The notes under the pieces: generated by a model
What the model saw: only the letters and a program-made list of their open reading frames with translations
What the model was told of the DNA's origin: nothing
The model's database searches: none
Shown: positions 21,703 to 34,174 of the stretch, in pieces
Layout: every line of letters begins with the position of its first letter
Numbering within the stretch: position 1 is the stretch's first letter
Program-made: the position numbers and the translations under genes
NCBI RefSeq assembly: GCF_020520425.1
Contig: NC_079489.1
Span: forward strand, 16,950,001-17,014,000
From: Spinacia oleracea
Lineage: Eukaryota; Streptophyta; Magnoliopsida; Caryophyllales; Amaranthaceae
Length of the DNA stretch: 64,000 nt
Direction of reading: 5' to 3'

Positions 21703-23437
21703 ATAGAAACCATAAACCACTCTTACCCGATCTTACGTGGACGGTACCATGGGAATTAGTTTTTAAACCAATACAAATTGAGAATTAATTTTCGATTTAG
21801 CTATTTCTAGGGAAATTGCTTAGGAAGAATGTCCAACATTACATTTGAAGACCTTCCACATTCGTATTCTCCCTTCTTCCTTCGATGAGTTCTTCACTTT
21901 TTCTCCGACTAATCTTTAAACTTTAATTATCATGCCATAATAAATCTCTCAATGCTTTAATATCATAAGCAATCGGTTTCATGATATCAAGTACCTAACT
22001 AAACCTCCGAAATTAAAAATAAATTTATTCAAACCTATAATTAACATCAACCGTAATTTTTACCTTCAATTTAATCCCATAATCTTTTCTTCTTCTTTAA
22101 TTAGTAACCTCCATTTACAAATTTAATCCCCCCAACCAAAAGTAATAAGTTCTTTAATCATATTATCGGTTATATTTTTCTTCCATAATTACTCATTGAC
22201 ATCCATCCCTTAGCTCTTAAAGCAATTTTAACCCTATTTAATACTCTATAAATTACTTTTATCATATTTTAATGGTCTTCTCCAATAACAAATTATTTCT
22301 TTTACTATACCCTTGGTTGAAGCAAACTCGAAAATCCTTTTGGGCTATTGTGGCTTAGTTGATACAGTCGGTGATCGAGTAATCTTAAAATACATGTTCT
22401 TTTTAGATTTCGTTTTCCATTTTCCTAATCTTAATGTGAATTGGTCATTTGCAGTTGCAGCAGTTGAATGGGCCAAATAATTTTTTTGCTACTATTTTGA
22501 ATTCTCAATTACTAATTGTGTTTTTCTGCATTTTTTGCTAATACATATACAATTATCAAATAATTTAATATTTAATATTTAATTTTTATTTTTAGCCAAT
22601 TTTATTTGAAAGAAACTTAGGTGGGAATATGGGATTCCAATAAATTGGACTTTCATAATCAACAAAGGATGTACTATATACATAGGTCTTGTTTTAATAT
22701 GTGTGATTTCACAAAAAAAATTATATAAAGTCCTTTCTCGCAAATTTTGGGTTATAAAAGGTCATTTTTAACAAATTTGCTTATTATTAAATACTCATTA
22801 AGACGAATCAAACAAGACCTCACATAATTTTTTTTCTCATATATTGAAAAAAAAAAATTACAAATTCTTTCAATTATTAAAATTTTGTTAAAATTCTAAA
22901 ATTCTAAATCAGCCATGGCTAGGTTGGGACAGATGGGACTTACTTGGGAGGTTCACACTTTTCTCAATCGTTGGGTACGGAACAGCCTCGAAGCTACTGC
23001 TTGTTGCTTACGACGCCACAATCAAAATAAACTTCCTGATATCCGTCGGCGTGATTTTCTCTCTCCTCCTTCATGTCCCGAATTTCGAGTGATTCTATTC
23101 TTTGTAGCACCCAACTCAAAAGTTCAAAATTTCATTACATAAATTACCCCCAAAACTTCCCCCTAATTGCGAAATTGTGGGAGTTGAAATTTCTACTGGA
23201 ATTCGTCAATTGAGGTACTTTTTCTGATATCCATTTCACTAGTTTGTAAACTTGACCCATTTCTAATGAACAATTTGATCTCTCGGTTAAATTTGTAAGC
23301 TACTGAATGTTTGATTTAATTTTGCGCAAAAACCCAAGATTGTGTGATTAATGAGCTTGATTTAGTGGTTTAATTGCAATTTATGACCTGGGATTGCCCC
23401 CAATTTGATTGAAAAAGTAGGGTTTATTGTTATTAGA
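21703..23437. other. Intergenic and 5' leader region of the rhomboid-like gene
   Basis: AT-rich, with no recognised gene. An ATG-initiated frame at 22915-23142 (75 codons) precedes the rhomboid ORF. It has no recognisable domain and may be an upstream ORF or chance. Promoter elements are not clear. Confidence 0.35.
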
Positions 23438-24253
23438 ATGGGGAAGCCATTGATATATGAGATATTGGAAAAGCCAGCTACTAGTTGTATTATAGCAATT
23501 TGCAGTGCGATTTGGTATTACATTCAAAAGAAGAACATTGGGTATTCACAGGTGGGATTGAGCTATGAAACTGCTCTTGAAGGGCATCATTGGAGGTTAA
23601 TTACATCGGCTTTCGCGCATATTAGTGTGATTCATCTTGTGTTTAATATGAGTGCTCTTTGGAGTCTTGGGTCGGTGGAGCAATTAGGTCATATGGGTCT
23701 TGGATTTCAGTTTTATCTTCATTACACTCTTGTGTTGATTGTATTATCTGGTGCTTTGGTGTTATGGGCTTATCATATTTTGATTCATAAGCTTAAGATA
23801 GAGCATTTTCGACGAGTGACTGCTGTTGGGTACTCCTGTGTTGTTTTCGGGTGGATGACGATTTTGTCTGTGAAGCAACCATCTTCTAAGTTGAATCTGT
23901 TTGGTCTTCTTTCTCTTCCTATTAGTTTTGCACCGTTTGAGTCGCTTATCTTCACGTCGATCATTGTTCCTCAAGCTAGTTTTCTTGGGCATTTTTCAGG
24001 GATTATTATTGGGTATGCTATTGGATGGGGTTTGATTAATGGGATGAACAATTACTGGGCTTTGACAATGTTAGGATGGATTGCTCTTGTTTTTGTTGGG
24101 AGTTTGAAGCGTTCTGGTGCTTACGACTTTGAGTTTCTTGAGATTGAGCCTGTTACTGATACTTCGCTGCCTACAGTTCGCTTTCTTGCTCCTGGTAATG
24201 GTAGAACACTGCAGATGAGTTCAGCACCAGCAGGAGGTGTTGAATTGGTTTAA
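23438..24253 (+). CDS. RBL13: Rhomboid-like protein (RBL13-type)
   Basis: Single-exon frame of 271 residues from [14 protein letters not shown] chose this start over an upstream in-frame Met at 23405 because the family begins this way. Rhomboids are intramembrane serine proteases. Several hydrophobic helices are visible. The GYSCVVFGW segment near residue 135 carries the catalytic-type G-x-S motif, and the later [14 protein letters not shown] helix carries the H of the dyad with the GxxxG pattern. [19 protein letters not shown] matches the conserved L1/TM2 region. Sequence and length agree closely with the plant RBL13 group, and the location is probably an organellar or endomembrane bilayer. 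It is undisturbed, although dense transposons lie 1.7 kb upstream. Confidence 0.88.
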   Translation: MGKPLIYEILEKPATSCIIAICSAIWYYIQKKNIGYSQVGLSYETALEGHHWRLITSAFAHISVIHLVFNMSALWSLGSVEQLGHMGLGFQFYLHYTLVLIVLSGALVLWAYHILIHKLKIEHFRRVTAVGYSCVVFGWMTILSVKQPSSKLNLFGLLSLPISFAPFESLIFTSIIVPQASFLGHFSGIIIGYAIGWGLINGMNNYWALTMLGWIALVFVGSLKRSGAYDFEFLEIEPVTDTSLPTVRFLAPGNGRTLQMSSAPAGGVELV

Positions 24254-27200
24254 ACTTTCATCACCTGACAATGTATATGATTGGAACAAGTACACTAGAT
24301 ATTTAACATGCTTGGCTGACTCCTTTTGAACATGAGGTGGTTTCTTGTTGTGATCCTTACATGATACATTATCTGGGAACCACGACATTGTTCTGCATTT
24401 GCTGACGCTTTAGGAATGTACAACTTTCTAGTCTTCTTCTACCAGCCTGGAAAGAGACGTTAATGACCTTGGTGGTGCAGTATACCTATGTTCTTTTAGC
24501 TCATTCAAGGTCAGCTCTAAATTGGAATTCCAATTTCTTTGTTTATTGTATGGCAAAGTAATTGAGAGTTTGTATTGGTGGGACAGTTCAGATGAGTGAT
24601 TTGCATCTTATCTTTCTGCTGGGAATTAGAGGGGAAAACATTATAATATTATTCCATGTATTGCAAATGATACACCTTTTTGTACATGAGACTTGTTGAC
24701 TGGACATAATTATTTAAGGATTCCTGAAATCATTATCATCCTGAAATTCTCCATTGTTAATATTGATGTTTTCGTTGATTTATCTACATGTAGTAGTAAC
24801 TTTTGATCTACATAGGAAGCACTACCTCTTGTTTCAGTTGTATGTGAAATTGTGAACTGTAATTTTAATAATAGTTGCATGCTGGGTTCTAGATGAAAAC
24901 TAATGTAGGTTGAAATTTGTTCTGTCTCTATGTGGCCATTATGTTCATAGCCGCCCGTGAACTTTTAGTAGCTAAGAATTCCATATTTTAGTTTCTGTAG
25001 TTGCGGGTTAATAACATAACACAGATCTTCAGAGAGAAAAAGGACTTGCTATTACATTACAAAGAAGTTAATTATTGCCATGATTGATCTACATGTTACC
25101 ATAAAAATAGTTGCTTAGTTTGGAATACTAAGCATAGTAAGGTATTTCAATAAAGGTGATTGAACACGCCATCATCAAATCCTTTGATACATTTTTCTCC
25201 TCTTCTATACCTTCACCTTCTGATGGTACTCATTCTTACTTTTGTACTAGTAAGTTTCTGAACCTTTAGTAGAACAGAAGTTATGCAGAAGAATGCCCCC
25301 CTTTCCCCTCTCCCCTTGGCGCCTTTTATCTTGGTTAATATCTTGTGTCTCTGTCATGTTAATGAGAAAGCTGTGCTCTCTAAAGTTTCTGATTTTGGCT
25401 GGTTTTGCTAGGATCATAATAGAGAAATGATTGTTGACGTATTTCTTGGTGTCTTGTGTTGTGGTTGATATTCAATATAATGATACTCCTCAAGAGTTTT
25501 TTTAGCATAACAAACAGGACGTTTAGTTTTGCTTCGTCTCCTAAAGACTATCTGTCTGTGTCAAAAACTTGACCATATCCCAGTCTCTTTTTCATGTCCT
25601 GGATATTGATACATTTTTTGGTTTTGGTCTAACTCAACTCTGGTGGATGTGGAACATATGAAAATGAACTGGTCTGATTAAACGACGACTTTAGGTTTTA
25701 ATAGTGATGTTTATTGTTTAGCCGTTGCCTAGCTCTTCATCACCCAAGTTTTGTTTGTGTGATCATTCATGGACTTGTTTGTCTTGCATTTTTTGTGAGT
25801 TGTTTCTTTGTCTTCGTCACCCTCGCTTTCTTCTTTCAGTCTGTCCCGCTTTGTTGAACCAACGATTCTCATTCTCACTGCTTAGTTGGGGTGCAATTCT
25901 GAATGGCATTACCAACTCTTACTAGGCCTACTACTCTCTCTCTCCTCTAATTCTCTTTTGGTGGGTTGGGACTTTTTTGGATTTTATCCAGTATTTAGAT
26001 TGATGTGTGTGTCACTCTGTCCCACTTGAACATGGTGATGAATTCTGATCAGTGATCTGGATTAGTAGTTTATGAATGCTGGTTGCTCCTTTAGGTCAGA
26101 TAGATGCTTCAAATGCTTACCCATTATCAGGTTGTGTGTTCTATGGACCATTTCGGCCTTTCAAGGAACTTTTAAATACGGAGTAGTTACGTTTGATTCA
26201 GGGTCATTTTGAAGGAACTTTTAAATACGGAGTAGTTACATATGATTCGGGATCTTTTTGAAGGAATTTAGCTGTAAGCCTATAATACTATTCTACTTTC
26301 CTTGAGACTCTACTCTTACAAGGTTATCATTTTAAGATAGTACGAGAAACTTCAAAACTGAACTTACTAAATTTAGAAATAGGCATATTATTCTGAGATA
26401 GAAACGTGGTTTATTTTCGCAATATTTCTTCCTCATTTTCTAAATGATGTAATACTTCCTTTGCGGAGGTTGTAAATTTTTTGGCTAACAGGTAGAAGTG
26501 AGATTCAGAGGTTCAAAATTGTTCAGCACAGGAAAAAGCTTAGAAGTATGAACAACCTTGGAAAGAATTCAAACATTTAGATGCCATCAGTAGTTCGTTC
26601 CTACAATACTTGGCTTTACAAATTTCATTATATTACACCATTCTACTTGTTATTCTTTGGCATCAAGTTAGGCGTTGGAGAATCGAGATTCCCGCTCCAT
26701 TGCAAGAACTGGAAGCCGGCAACTCGTCAGAAGAAAATCACAATTCACAACCAAGTGACAACAGAAACTCATGTGAGCCTTCACTCAGTAAACGGATCAA
26801 AACAATCGGGAAGACAATCTAAAATACAAGAAATCAAGTAATAAGCAGTGTTTGTATGGACAAATTTTATATTTACCTGTACATAAAAATGAGCAATTAA
26901 AGGTTTGTAGCTACAGTATCCTACACTAACTAAATGAATGAAATATTCTGACGTGCCGGAAGTGACTGAAGCATGAAAAATAATCAGTACTACCTCATCA
27001 GCATGAACAAAGACACAAGTAGCCCTCACATGTCAGATACTGAAAATGACAACGTAAAATCAAATATGAAATAACTCGTCCCGTCACTGTTCTGATTATT
27101 GGATGGAATGCGCTTGCAGTCCCCAAAACTGCCAGATTATCTGCAATCAACATTTTAGTTGTAAGTGTATTAGAGAGATAGTGCATCATTAGTACATCCA

Positions 27201-27866
27201 TATGAAAACTGAGGCCAAACAATCAGAATATAACAAAGTTAACACATCCTTGATTACTAGTAGGACAAACGCCTCTCTTCTTAATGCATGTCCTAGATTA
27301 CAAAATTCTGCTTCTTGATCAGTTACAAATATCAGCACTATGCTTGAGACAACAACGATCACAATCATCCATCTAGTTTGCACCCTATTAAAATACTCTA
27401 ACTCTTTACGCTAATTCTCATTCTTTTGGTAAGAACAAGTGTGAATATTTGAAACAGATATCTACACCACTGTTAATTTAACCAATTCTCCAACAACTTC
27501 AGAAAGAGCCTGAATTTAGCCATTCTGATGTGATAAGGAATTCCCTCAAACAAAATTAAAAAATTGTGATAAGGAATCAGCAATTCCTCATTCACTATTG
27601 GACATATAGATGTATATAACAATTTATGTAGAAAAGCAGCATTGTACAAGCTGCAGAAGTAAAGAGATTTTGTTGTTGAAAACCTCCTTACTAAGTAAAC
27701 ATGGTTAGAGAACATAGTAGATCTGCATAAGCTATGCCTCGTCTGTTTTGAAGAGGAGAGTAAGTTATCGTATTTTTGCAGTTGATTCTATCATTCCTAT
27801 GTAAAGGGATAAAAGATGTCAAATGCACTCAAGTAATATAATAATTATATTTAACACACTGTGTAC
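24254..27866. other. Intergenic region between convergent genes
   Basis: The space between the rhomboid gene (plus) and the DUF1336 gene (minus) holds both 3' untranslated regions. I see only short frames, none recognised. Codon-like stretches at 26480-26841 could be a terminal exon of something but have no supporting start or domain. It contains one short direct duplication (see 26163-26267). Confidence 0.35.
26163..26267 (+). repeat. Direct duplication, ~49-bp period, two copies
   Basis: AAGGAACTTTTAAATACGG and the following bases through GAGTAGTTAC occur twice, at 26163 and 26212, with a few substitutions downstream. Confidence 0.8.
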
Positions 27867-28808
27867 TTACGATTTTTTTGTGTTTTCATCATTGTCATTC
27901 TGATCTGAAGTTCCATTCACTTGTGGAGTGTCAGAAACTGCACCAGCTTCATTAGCGCCTGGATGAAGAAGATTGGAAAAGCCTTGTCCAAGTGACTTCC
28001 AGAAACTCGTACCAAGAGGTGCTGGTGAAGTAGCACCAGATGTTGCTTCAAATAAATGGGCTGAATCAGGATTAAGTTCAGAGAATCTAAAAGCCCCTAG
28101 AATTCTCTCAGGAAGTTCTGATTCCGTTTGACTTTCAATAAGAAATGCTAAATCAACAGTTAGTGATGTTATGTAACCAAAGGCAAGATGAACGATAGCA
28201 TTAGCAACCACTGAAGATCCAATATCAATGTCCACTTCTAAGAAGTTCTCTCCTACACAATACTTACAGGAAAGAGCTCGTCCAATTACGCAAATGGCCT
28301 GTTCTCCTACCGCTTTCTTCACAAACCAAGGCCCTTTTACGATATTTGCAATCAATTTAAGCCTTGAATTTCTAAGCCGGTCATCCCCCTTGATGAATTG
28401 GTCTATCAGAGAACCTTCTAGGCACGGTTCATTAGCTACAAAATATGCCACAGCGCTGTAATTTTCTTTACTTGGAACTTGAAGATTAAAAGCCCAAACA
28501 AAAGGCCGGTTTCCCTCTGGAAATTTTTTGTCAAGTACTTTCCTGATGCGGTTATTGGGATCTTTTAAGACTTCAGAAATCTTTGAATTACATTTAATCC
28601 AATCAAATCCCAAAGGCTTCAAGAGATATTCACCAGCGGGAACTTTCACTTTAGTTGTAAAGTATTCTGGACCCCTAACTTTAAATATGTCTCCGGGAGG
28701 AGAAGCCCAACCATTGGGACAGTTTTCAGGTTCGAGTAAAGGAACAGCACCTTCAGATTTTATGCTTTTCATCCATTCAAGTTCATCATTATCATCATGC
28801 ATAGCCAT
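27867..28808 (-). CDS. EDR2_C (DUF1336) domain protein
   Basis: Uninterrupted 313-residue frame. It opens MAMHDDNDELEWMKSIKSEG, and the ATG lies about 20 bases after a TTTTTGACAG acceptor, so a 5'-UTR intron is likely. The body matches the C-terminal domain of ENHANCED DISEASE RESISTANCE 2 (DUF1336): NCPNGWASPPGDIFKVRGP, then FVWAFNLQVPSKENYSAVAY, and GENFLEVDIDIGSSVVANAI near the end. Full EDR2 also has PH and START domains. This protein has only the DUF1336 part, as in a separate plant subfamily. The C-terminus (about residues 265-313) is low-complexity and polar. The biochemical role of the isolated domain is unknown; lipid-related regulation is the usual guess from EDR2. Confidence 0.85.
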   Translation of the reverse strand: MAMHDDNDELEWMKSIKSEGAVPLLEPENCPNGWASPPGDIFKVRGPEYFTTKVKVPAGEYLLKPLGFDWIKCNSKISEVLKDPNNRIRKVLDKKFPEGNRPFVWAFNLQVPSKENYSAVAYFVANEPCLEGSLIDQFIKGDDRLRNSRLKLIANIVKGPWFVKKAVGEQAICVIGRALSCKYCVGENFLEVDIDIGSSVVANAIVHLAFGYITSLTVDLAFLIESQTESELPERILGAFRFSELNPDSAHLFEATSGATSPAPLGTSFWKSLGQGFSNLLHPGANEAGAVSDTPQVNGTSDQNDNDENTKKS

Positions 28809-30799
28809 TACAGCAAAAGATTATCTGTCAAAAAGACTGTTAGTTAACACTGTAGATAGACAATAAGGCAACACCTCAAAAGATATATCTGTCACAAAGA
28901 GTGCTAATAAAGAATATAGTCATTTCATCCAATGTTCCAAGTTTTTTCCCTTCCCCAATGAAAACTAAGTTTAGCAAAACAAAAATTATAATTGTCTCAT
29001 AAGCAAATATATTCTCATCATCCGGAGGGGGGGGGGGGGGAGTCCTGGAAGGAGGCTCCATATTAGAGGTCGCCCCTTTTGTTTACAATCGATCTAGATA
29101 TAAATATGAACATAACTAAATTCACAAGCAAGCAAAAAGAAAGATCTAGGCTGCGTTTGGTAGGGTGTAAAACATTTTCATTGAAAACGATTTTCCCCTT
29201 TTCAATTATTTTACGTTGTTTGGTTTGATTTTACATAACTCCCTCAAAGGTGGAAATGCCTTTTCCATTTGAAAGGGAGGAAACCACTTTTCCACCTTTC
29301 CTCCTTCTCCCTTCTTCCCCTCAATCTTCACCATCTTCTCCCATTTTATTTTGAGGAACCAAACAATGGAAAACTAGTTTGATATTTTCCCTTGAAAATG
29401 TTTTCCATGGAAAATCATTTTGCACTGAAAACGTTTTACACCAAATCAAACGGAGCCCTAGAGTCAGCAGGAATAGCTGTTGAAGGAAAATTTGATCTTG
29501 AATAAAGATGATAAACTATCACTGCAGAAGCAGATAGTTTTAACATGATCCCAAGCCCAACCTCCTTCTTTATGAGCAAAGTGGTGAAATATAATTGCAC
29601 TTTTCTCTTAAGAAATAAGATCCATAAATACACAGTTGTCCCCGTTTGATGATCTAGCCTCAGTCCGCACATGCTGCTAGACGCGGGAAGCAAAGAATTG
29701 GGTTTGGGAAGAAGAAAGAAAATCATAAATGTATCTACAAAGATCAAATCAGCTAATGTCATTGCTTTATCGCTTTTATACCTATGGATTACTGATAGAT
29801 TACATAACCTCATCTGGATATCTAATTTATTAGGTGGATTGAGATAAGAAAGGGAACGGGAAAAGGGTGAAAGGAGCATGAATTCCTCCCTTCTCAGTCA
29901 TTAAAGACTATCCGAAATGAACAGGGCCTCACAGTCAAGGCGTTATTGTAGCCCCAGCAATGTTCAGAGTCCAGACACATGAATCAATTCATATGTTTCA
30001 CTAAATTCTATTACAAGTACATTTCCTTTTTTTTTGTTCCCATATTCTTATTTCTTAGTCACTTTACTCAGTGCCCATTAAAACTAGATACTTGTAGACT
30101 AGTTCAAACTGCTTGCCCAAATTTGCATAATTTTAGCATCACCTATTCCATTCACACTTCCAATAAATGTCATGTAGGTGGAGCTTAAAATAATTCTAAG
30201 TTAAGAAATTATTCATTATGCTAAAAACAAACATCCAACAAAATCAAAGCAATATTTTTACACACAAAATTTGAAACAAGATTAGTCCATTATATACAAT
30301 TAATGGCGCAATTACCACATAATATGAACAAATTACAGCAACAAAAAAGCAAAACCCAGATCACAAAAACAACAATTATGAGAGAATCTTTAAACAAAAG
30401 AAATTTCAAATTTCCAAACAATGATCAAATATTAACAAAATTAACATAATCAGAATCATAAGAAAACAAATATCTGACCTTTTAATTTAATGTTTAATAA
30501 AGTAGTCGGACTCCTTTAAAATTAAAAATCGCAGCAAACCCAGAAATTTGTGGAAAAAGAAAGGAATAATCTGTGGTTTATTCCGGAGGAAGAGATAGAA
30601 TCATAGAAGTAAAGGTTTGATCTTTGAAGAACTCGAAGTATTAAGGATAATTAATTTGGAAGCAGCGAATTATAATTGGGGACCACAGATTTCTGAGTCC
30701 TCAAATTTTAGCCGAAAGAGAAGTCACTTCGGTGAATGTTTTTTTTTTCTTTTCTTTTTGGGTTGCGTACAACTTTATAGTTTATACGGAGTACTCCTA
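28809..30799 (-). other. 5' region of the DUF1336 gene
   Basis: Probably 5'-UTR exons and introns plus promoter on the minus strand. A 13-base G tract lies at about 29028-29041. A MITE occupies 29149-29457. No other coding sequence is supported. Confidence 0.35.
29149..29457. mobile_element. Tourist-like (PIF/Harbinger) MITE, 309 bp
   Basis: Ends GGCTGCGTTTGGTAGG on the left and, on the minus strand, GGCTCCGTTTGATTTGG on the right. Both run into GTGTAAAACRTTTTC. A 3-bp duplication CTA flanks it (29146-29148, 29458-29460). The GG...GTTTG ends and 3-bp TSD fit Tourist elements. Confidence 0.7.
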
Positions 30800-31127
30800 C
30801 TCCCTCCGTCCCGAAATACTCGACCCGGTTTGACCGGCATAGAGTTTAAGGGACTTGAATTGACTTATTTAATTTAATAGGTAGTAGTTGATAGTGGGGT
30901 ATTATTTTAATGTAGTTAGTGGGAAATGTGTAAATGGGTGGGATTGGGGGAGAGTAGGGGTTGAATTTTTAATTATTTTTTGTATGGAGTAGGGGGTAGG
31001 TGGGTTAATAGGGGTGGAGTGAGAAATAATATAATATTGTAAGAATATTTCCAATTTTAGAAACAGGTCAAGTATTAAGGGACGGCCCGATAAGGAAAAC
31101 AGGTCAAGTATTCCGGGACGGAGGGAG
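30800..31127. mobile_element. Stowaway MITE, 328 bp
   Basis: CTCCCTCCGTCCCGAAATAC at the left pairs with GTATTCCGGGACGGAGGGAG at the right, flanked by TA on both sides. An ACAGGTCAAGTATT motif appears twice near the right end (about 31065 and 31100), so the right terminus carries a partial duplication. Confidence 0.85.
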
Positions 31128-31191
31128 TATGTCACAAGGGCAATACGCCAATACTCCGTAATCCGTATACAGTTGGTTACCGACTTACCGG

Positions 31192-32153
31192 TAGAGCTGT
31201 CAAAATAGGTCATCGGGTCGGGTTTGGATCGGGTCATCCCGAGTCTCGGGTCATGATCAGGTCGGGTCGTGTCGGGTCAATATTCCATCCGGGTTGAGTT
31301 CGGGTTCGGTTGTATCGATTTCAGGTCGGGTCATGTCGGGTTTTTTTCTTATCCCGGGTTGAGTTCGGGTTCGGTCGGATCGATTTCAGGTCGGTTCATG
31401 TCGGGTTTTTTCTTATCCCGGGTTCAGGTCGGGTTCAGGTCGGGTTCGGGTCGGGTCACATTTCGGTCAGGTTTGATTTCGGGTTCGGGTCTTATCGGGT
31501 CGGGTTTAATTCGGTTTGTAGCAGATAATTTCGGGTTCGGGTCTTATCGAGTCGGGTTTAAGTCAGTTTGCAACACAGTTATTTTCGGGTCCGGGTCTTA
31601 GTTTGGATCGGATAATAATCAAATCAAATAGAATTCAGGTCGGGTCACTCTCAGGGACGGGTCAAACTCGGGTCTGATAATTAACCTATAAATTTTAATT
31701 ATTTTATATTCTAAAAAATTTTGTTTAACTTTTTTTAGAGTTAAATTTTTCGGTATCTAGCAATAAATAATTAAAATAGATTTATCGTTGAAGTTAATAT
31801 ATGATCGTGTCATTGATAACTCGGGTAAATCGGGTAGCGGGTTGTCGCAGGTCAGGTCAATAGCAGGTTTCATCGAGTTACAATCGGTTTCGGGTTGACA
31901 TCGGGTCGGGTATCGAATCGGGTTCGGGTCATTGTTCGGTCGGGTCAGTTTGGTTATCTGTCATTTTCGAGTCGGGTGTCGGGTTCGGGTTCGGGTGTTA
32001 CAACATCGGGTTAAAATCGGTTATCGGTTTTTTCGGGTCGGGTACAGGTCGGGTTTCGGGTTACCTGTCTTACCGTAATTTCGGGTCATGGTCGGTTACG
32101 GGTTCGGTCGGTTCAGGTCGGGTTTTCAGGTCGGGTCAGTTTTGACAGCTCTA
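31192..32153. mobile_element. GGGTCGGGTT-rich element with AGAGCTGTCAAAA ends
   Basis: TAGAGCTGTCAAAA at the left and TTTTGACAGCTCTA at the right are perfect inverted repeats. The flanks CTTACCGG and TTTACCTG agree at six of eight positions, suggesting a decayed 8-bp hAT-type duplication. The interior is a highly degenerate GGGTCGGGTT/CGGGTTCGGGTC repeat of about 900 bp, with a short AT-rich island at 31690-31790. All long frames inside are repeat artefacts. Confidence 0.6.
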
Positions 32154-34174
32154 TTTACCTGTGAGTCTTAATCCATAGTATGGCGACTTTGGTGAGGATC
32201 GGTTTGCCTCAGCAGACGAGATATTATATTCCAATCTTATATATGTTTTGACAAAAATATAGCAGACATAAATTAAAAAAGGTAAAAGTAAATAATTAAA
32301 TAAAACTGATAAAATATATTAGGAAATGAGATTTGAGTTATGTACTCATAAGTTCAAATATGGTACTCATAAGATTAAATATTGTACTCACTTTTCAAAT
32401 ATGGTATTCAGAAGTTCAAATGACACTTTTAAAATAATGGTGCAATTAACACCGTACCCTCACATATGTGTTTAGAGGCACATATCTGATATGAGCCTCT
32501 CCGCCCTTGATGGGAATGAATTTGGCAAGTTTTCTTTGTTGTTGTTTGTTATGTCATTTTAATCACCCCCTTTACCCCCTCCTTACCCCCAAATGACTCT
32601 ACTCTGATTCACCCCACCCCCATGGTATTTCCATTCCCTTTCCCTAAGTCATCAACACACCCCCACATCCACCATGACCACCGATACACCTCCATGCCAA
32701 CACCATCCCACAACCACATGCCACCCTCATCAGATCGTCGGAGTTGCCATTTTCGTCGGTGTTGTCATCGTTCGTCGGGGCCAACCACCACAAAACCCGG
32801 CCACCACGAAAAACAACCCACCCACCCCCAAAACCATCACACCTACCTAAAAAACAAACCAACGACGACCTCGAAAATCACCCGTGAACAACCCCAACCA
32901 CCAGATCTAAAAGAGAAGAGAGGAGAGGAGATGAGAGGAGAGAGAAACAGATTACCTGGTGTTGAGGGAAAGGGGAGGCGCCGAAGAAGGGGGGGGAGGG
33001 AGACGCCAGAGAATCGGAGAAGTGGGGAAGGGAGGCGCTGCCGCCTGTGAAGGGGGATGGGGGAGGTGCAAAGTCGTGACTCCTGAGTGAAGGACTATAG
33101 TACGTGGGAATTATTTTATGAAACAAACAACCTTTAAAATCAAACACTTTTACATTCCTTTTCCTTTCTTGATGGCATTCCCTTTCCCTTTGTTGTACCA
33201 AACAACCCCTAAATATAAAGCGTAATTTAATATTCCGTAATGGTAGAATATAACTATTTAATCACATTGAGTAACTATTTGATTAAAAAATATAACTATT
33301 TGGTAAGAGTTGGTATTTTACCTAAGACCGTCTTACGAAGTATATAAGTTTTTAAAAGAGAGTATTGTGTTACCGGATACAAGTCCCTATTTGTTATTCC
33401 GTTCGTCTCGATTTATTTTGTTAATTTTCTTTCTTACGTGTTTTAATTTATTCGTCTCGATCCGTACATTAATAAAGGAAAATATGTTCACTCAATATTT
33501 TGGTCAAATTACCATATTACGCATTTAGAATATGCATACTCCGTATTAGATGAATAAATTTAAATAAGTATGTTCAAAATTTTATAATTATGCAATAGTT
33601 TGGGGGAAATCTAGTTAAATATTTTGTAAACGATTAAAATACGTGCGTACACGGGATATAATCTAGTTCATAAAATAATACAATTTTATTGTAGAAGTTT
33701 ATGTGCCACGTAGCGCGCTGCTTATTAGTGTTTCATTTTATGTAAATTTCATTTTTTTTAAAATATAGAAATTGAGCATGTATAAGGGTTGAACCTCCGA
33801 CATCACGTTTAAATAATAGAGTGTGTATCATTAAACTATAACATGTTATATGTAATTATTGCAAAAAAAGATCGATACTAATAAATGTAATAAAAAAAAG
33901 GAATTGATATGATGAATAACGTTTTTAAATAAGAATAATATAAATGTTACTAATACAGTAACTCAGGGCGTTCACTTAAAATGTAGTTTTTTTTTAAGGT
34001 AGTTGATATTACTAAAGATGTGTATATAGAGTTATTCGACATGCATAAATGAGATTACATAATGATAAGTAATGAGATTGTTACATTATGAATGAATTGA
34101 TGAGTTAGTAATTAAGTTAGATAAAAATAATGGTTTGATAAAGCTAATGACTATTTTTGAGGGTGTGACTCAGC
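32154..34174. other. Intergenic region with element fragments
   Basis: No gene. A GC-rich, GA/CT-skewed stretch at 32620-33060 contains only low-complexity frames. Sequence around 33120-33215 (on the minus strand GGGGTTGTTTGGTACAAC) looks like a single MITE end. A tRNA-like module lies at 33785-33842. Confidence 0.35.
33785..33842 (-). repeat. tRNA-like A/B-box module
   Basis: On the minus strand TAGTTTAATGATA (A-box-like) precedes GGAGGTTCAACCC (B-box-like) by about 30 bases. There is no complete cloverleaf. It is probably a SINE fragment or transposon-borne tRNA fossil. Confidence 0.35.

Noticed and set aside
22915-23142. 75-codon ATG frame upstream of the rhomboid-like gene
   Set aside because: No recognisable domain; could be a uORF or leader. 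Mentioned only as part of the gap.
26581-26841. Codon-like stretch with a hydrophobic segment between the rhomboid and DUF1336 genes
   Set aside because: The better-looking frame has no ATG, and no family is recognised; probably UTR or chance.
28876-29061. Minus-strand frame beginning MEPPSRTPPPPPPDDEN upstream of the DUF1336 gene
   Set aside because: The proline run comes from a G homopolymer, and the frame ends without a plausible link to the downstream exon.
31269-31601. 110-codon Gly/Ser/Phe-rich frame
   Set aside because: Translation of the GGGTCGGGTT repeat.
32622-33050. 142-codon His/Pro/Arg-rich frame
   Set aside because: Low-complexity CT/GA-rich DNA; open on both strands, no domain.
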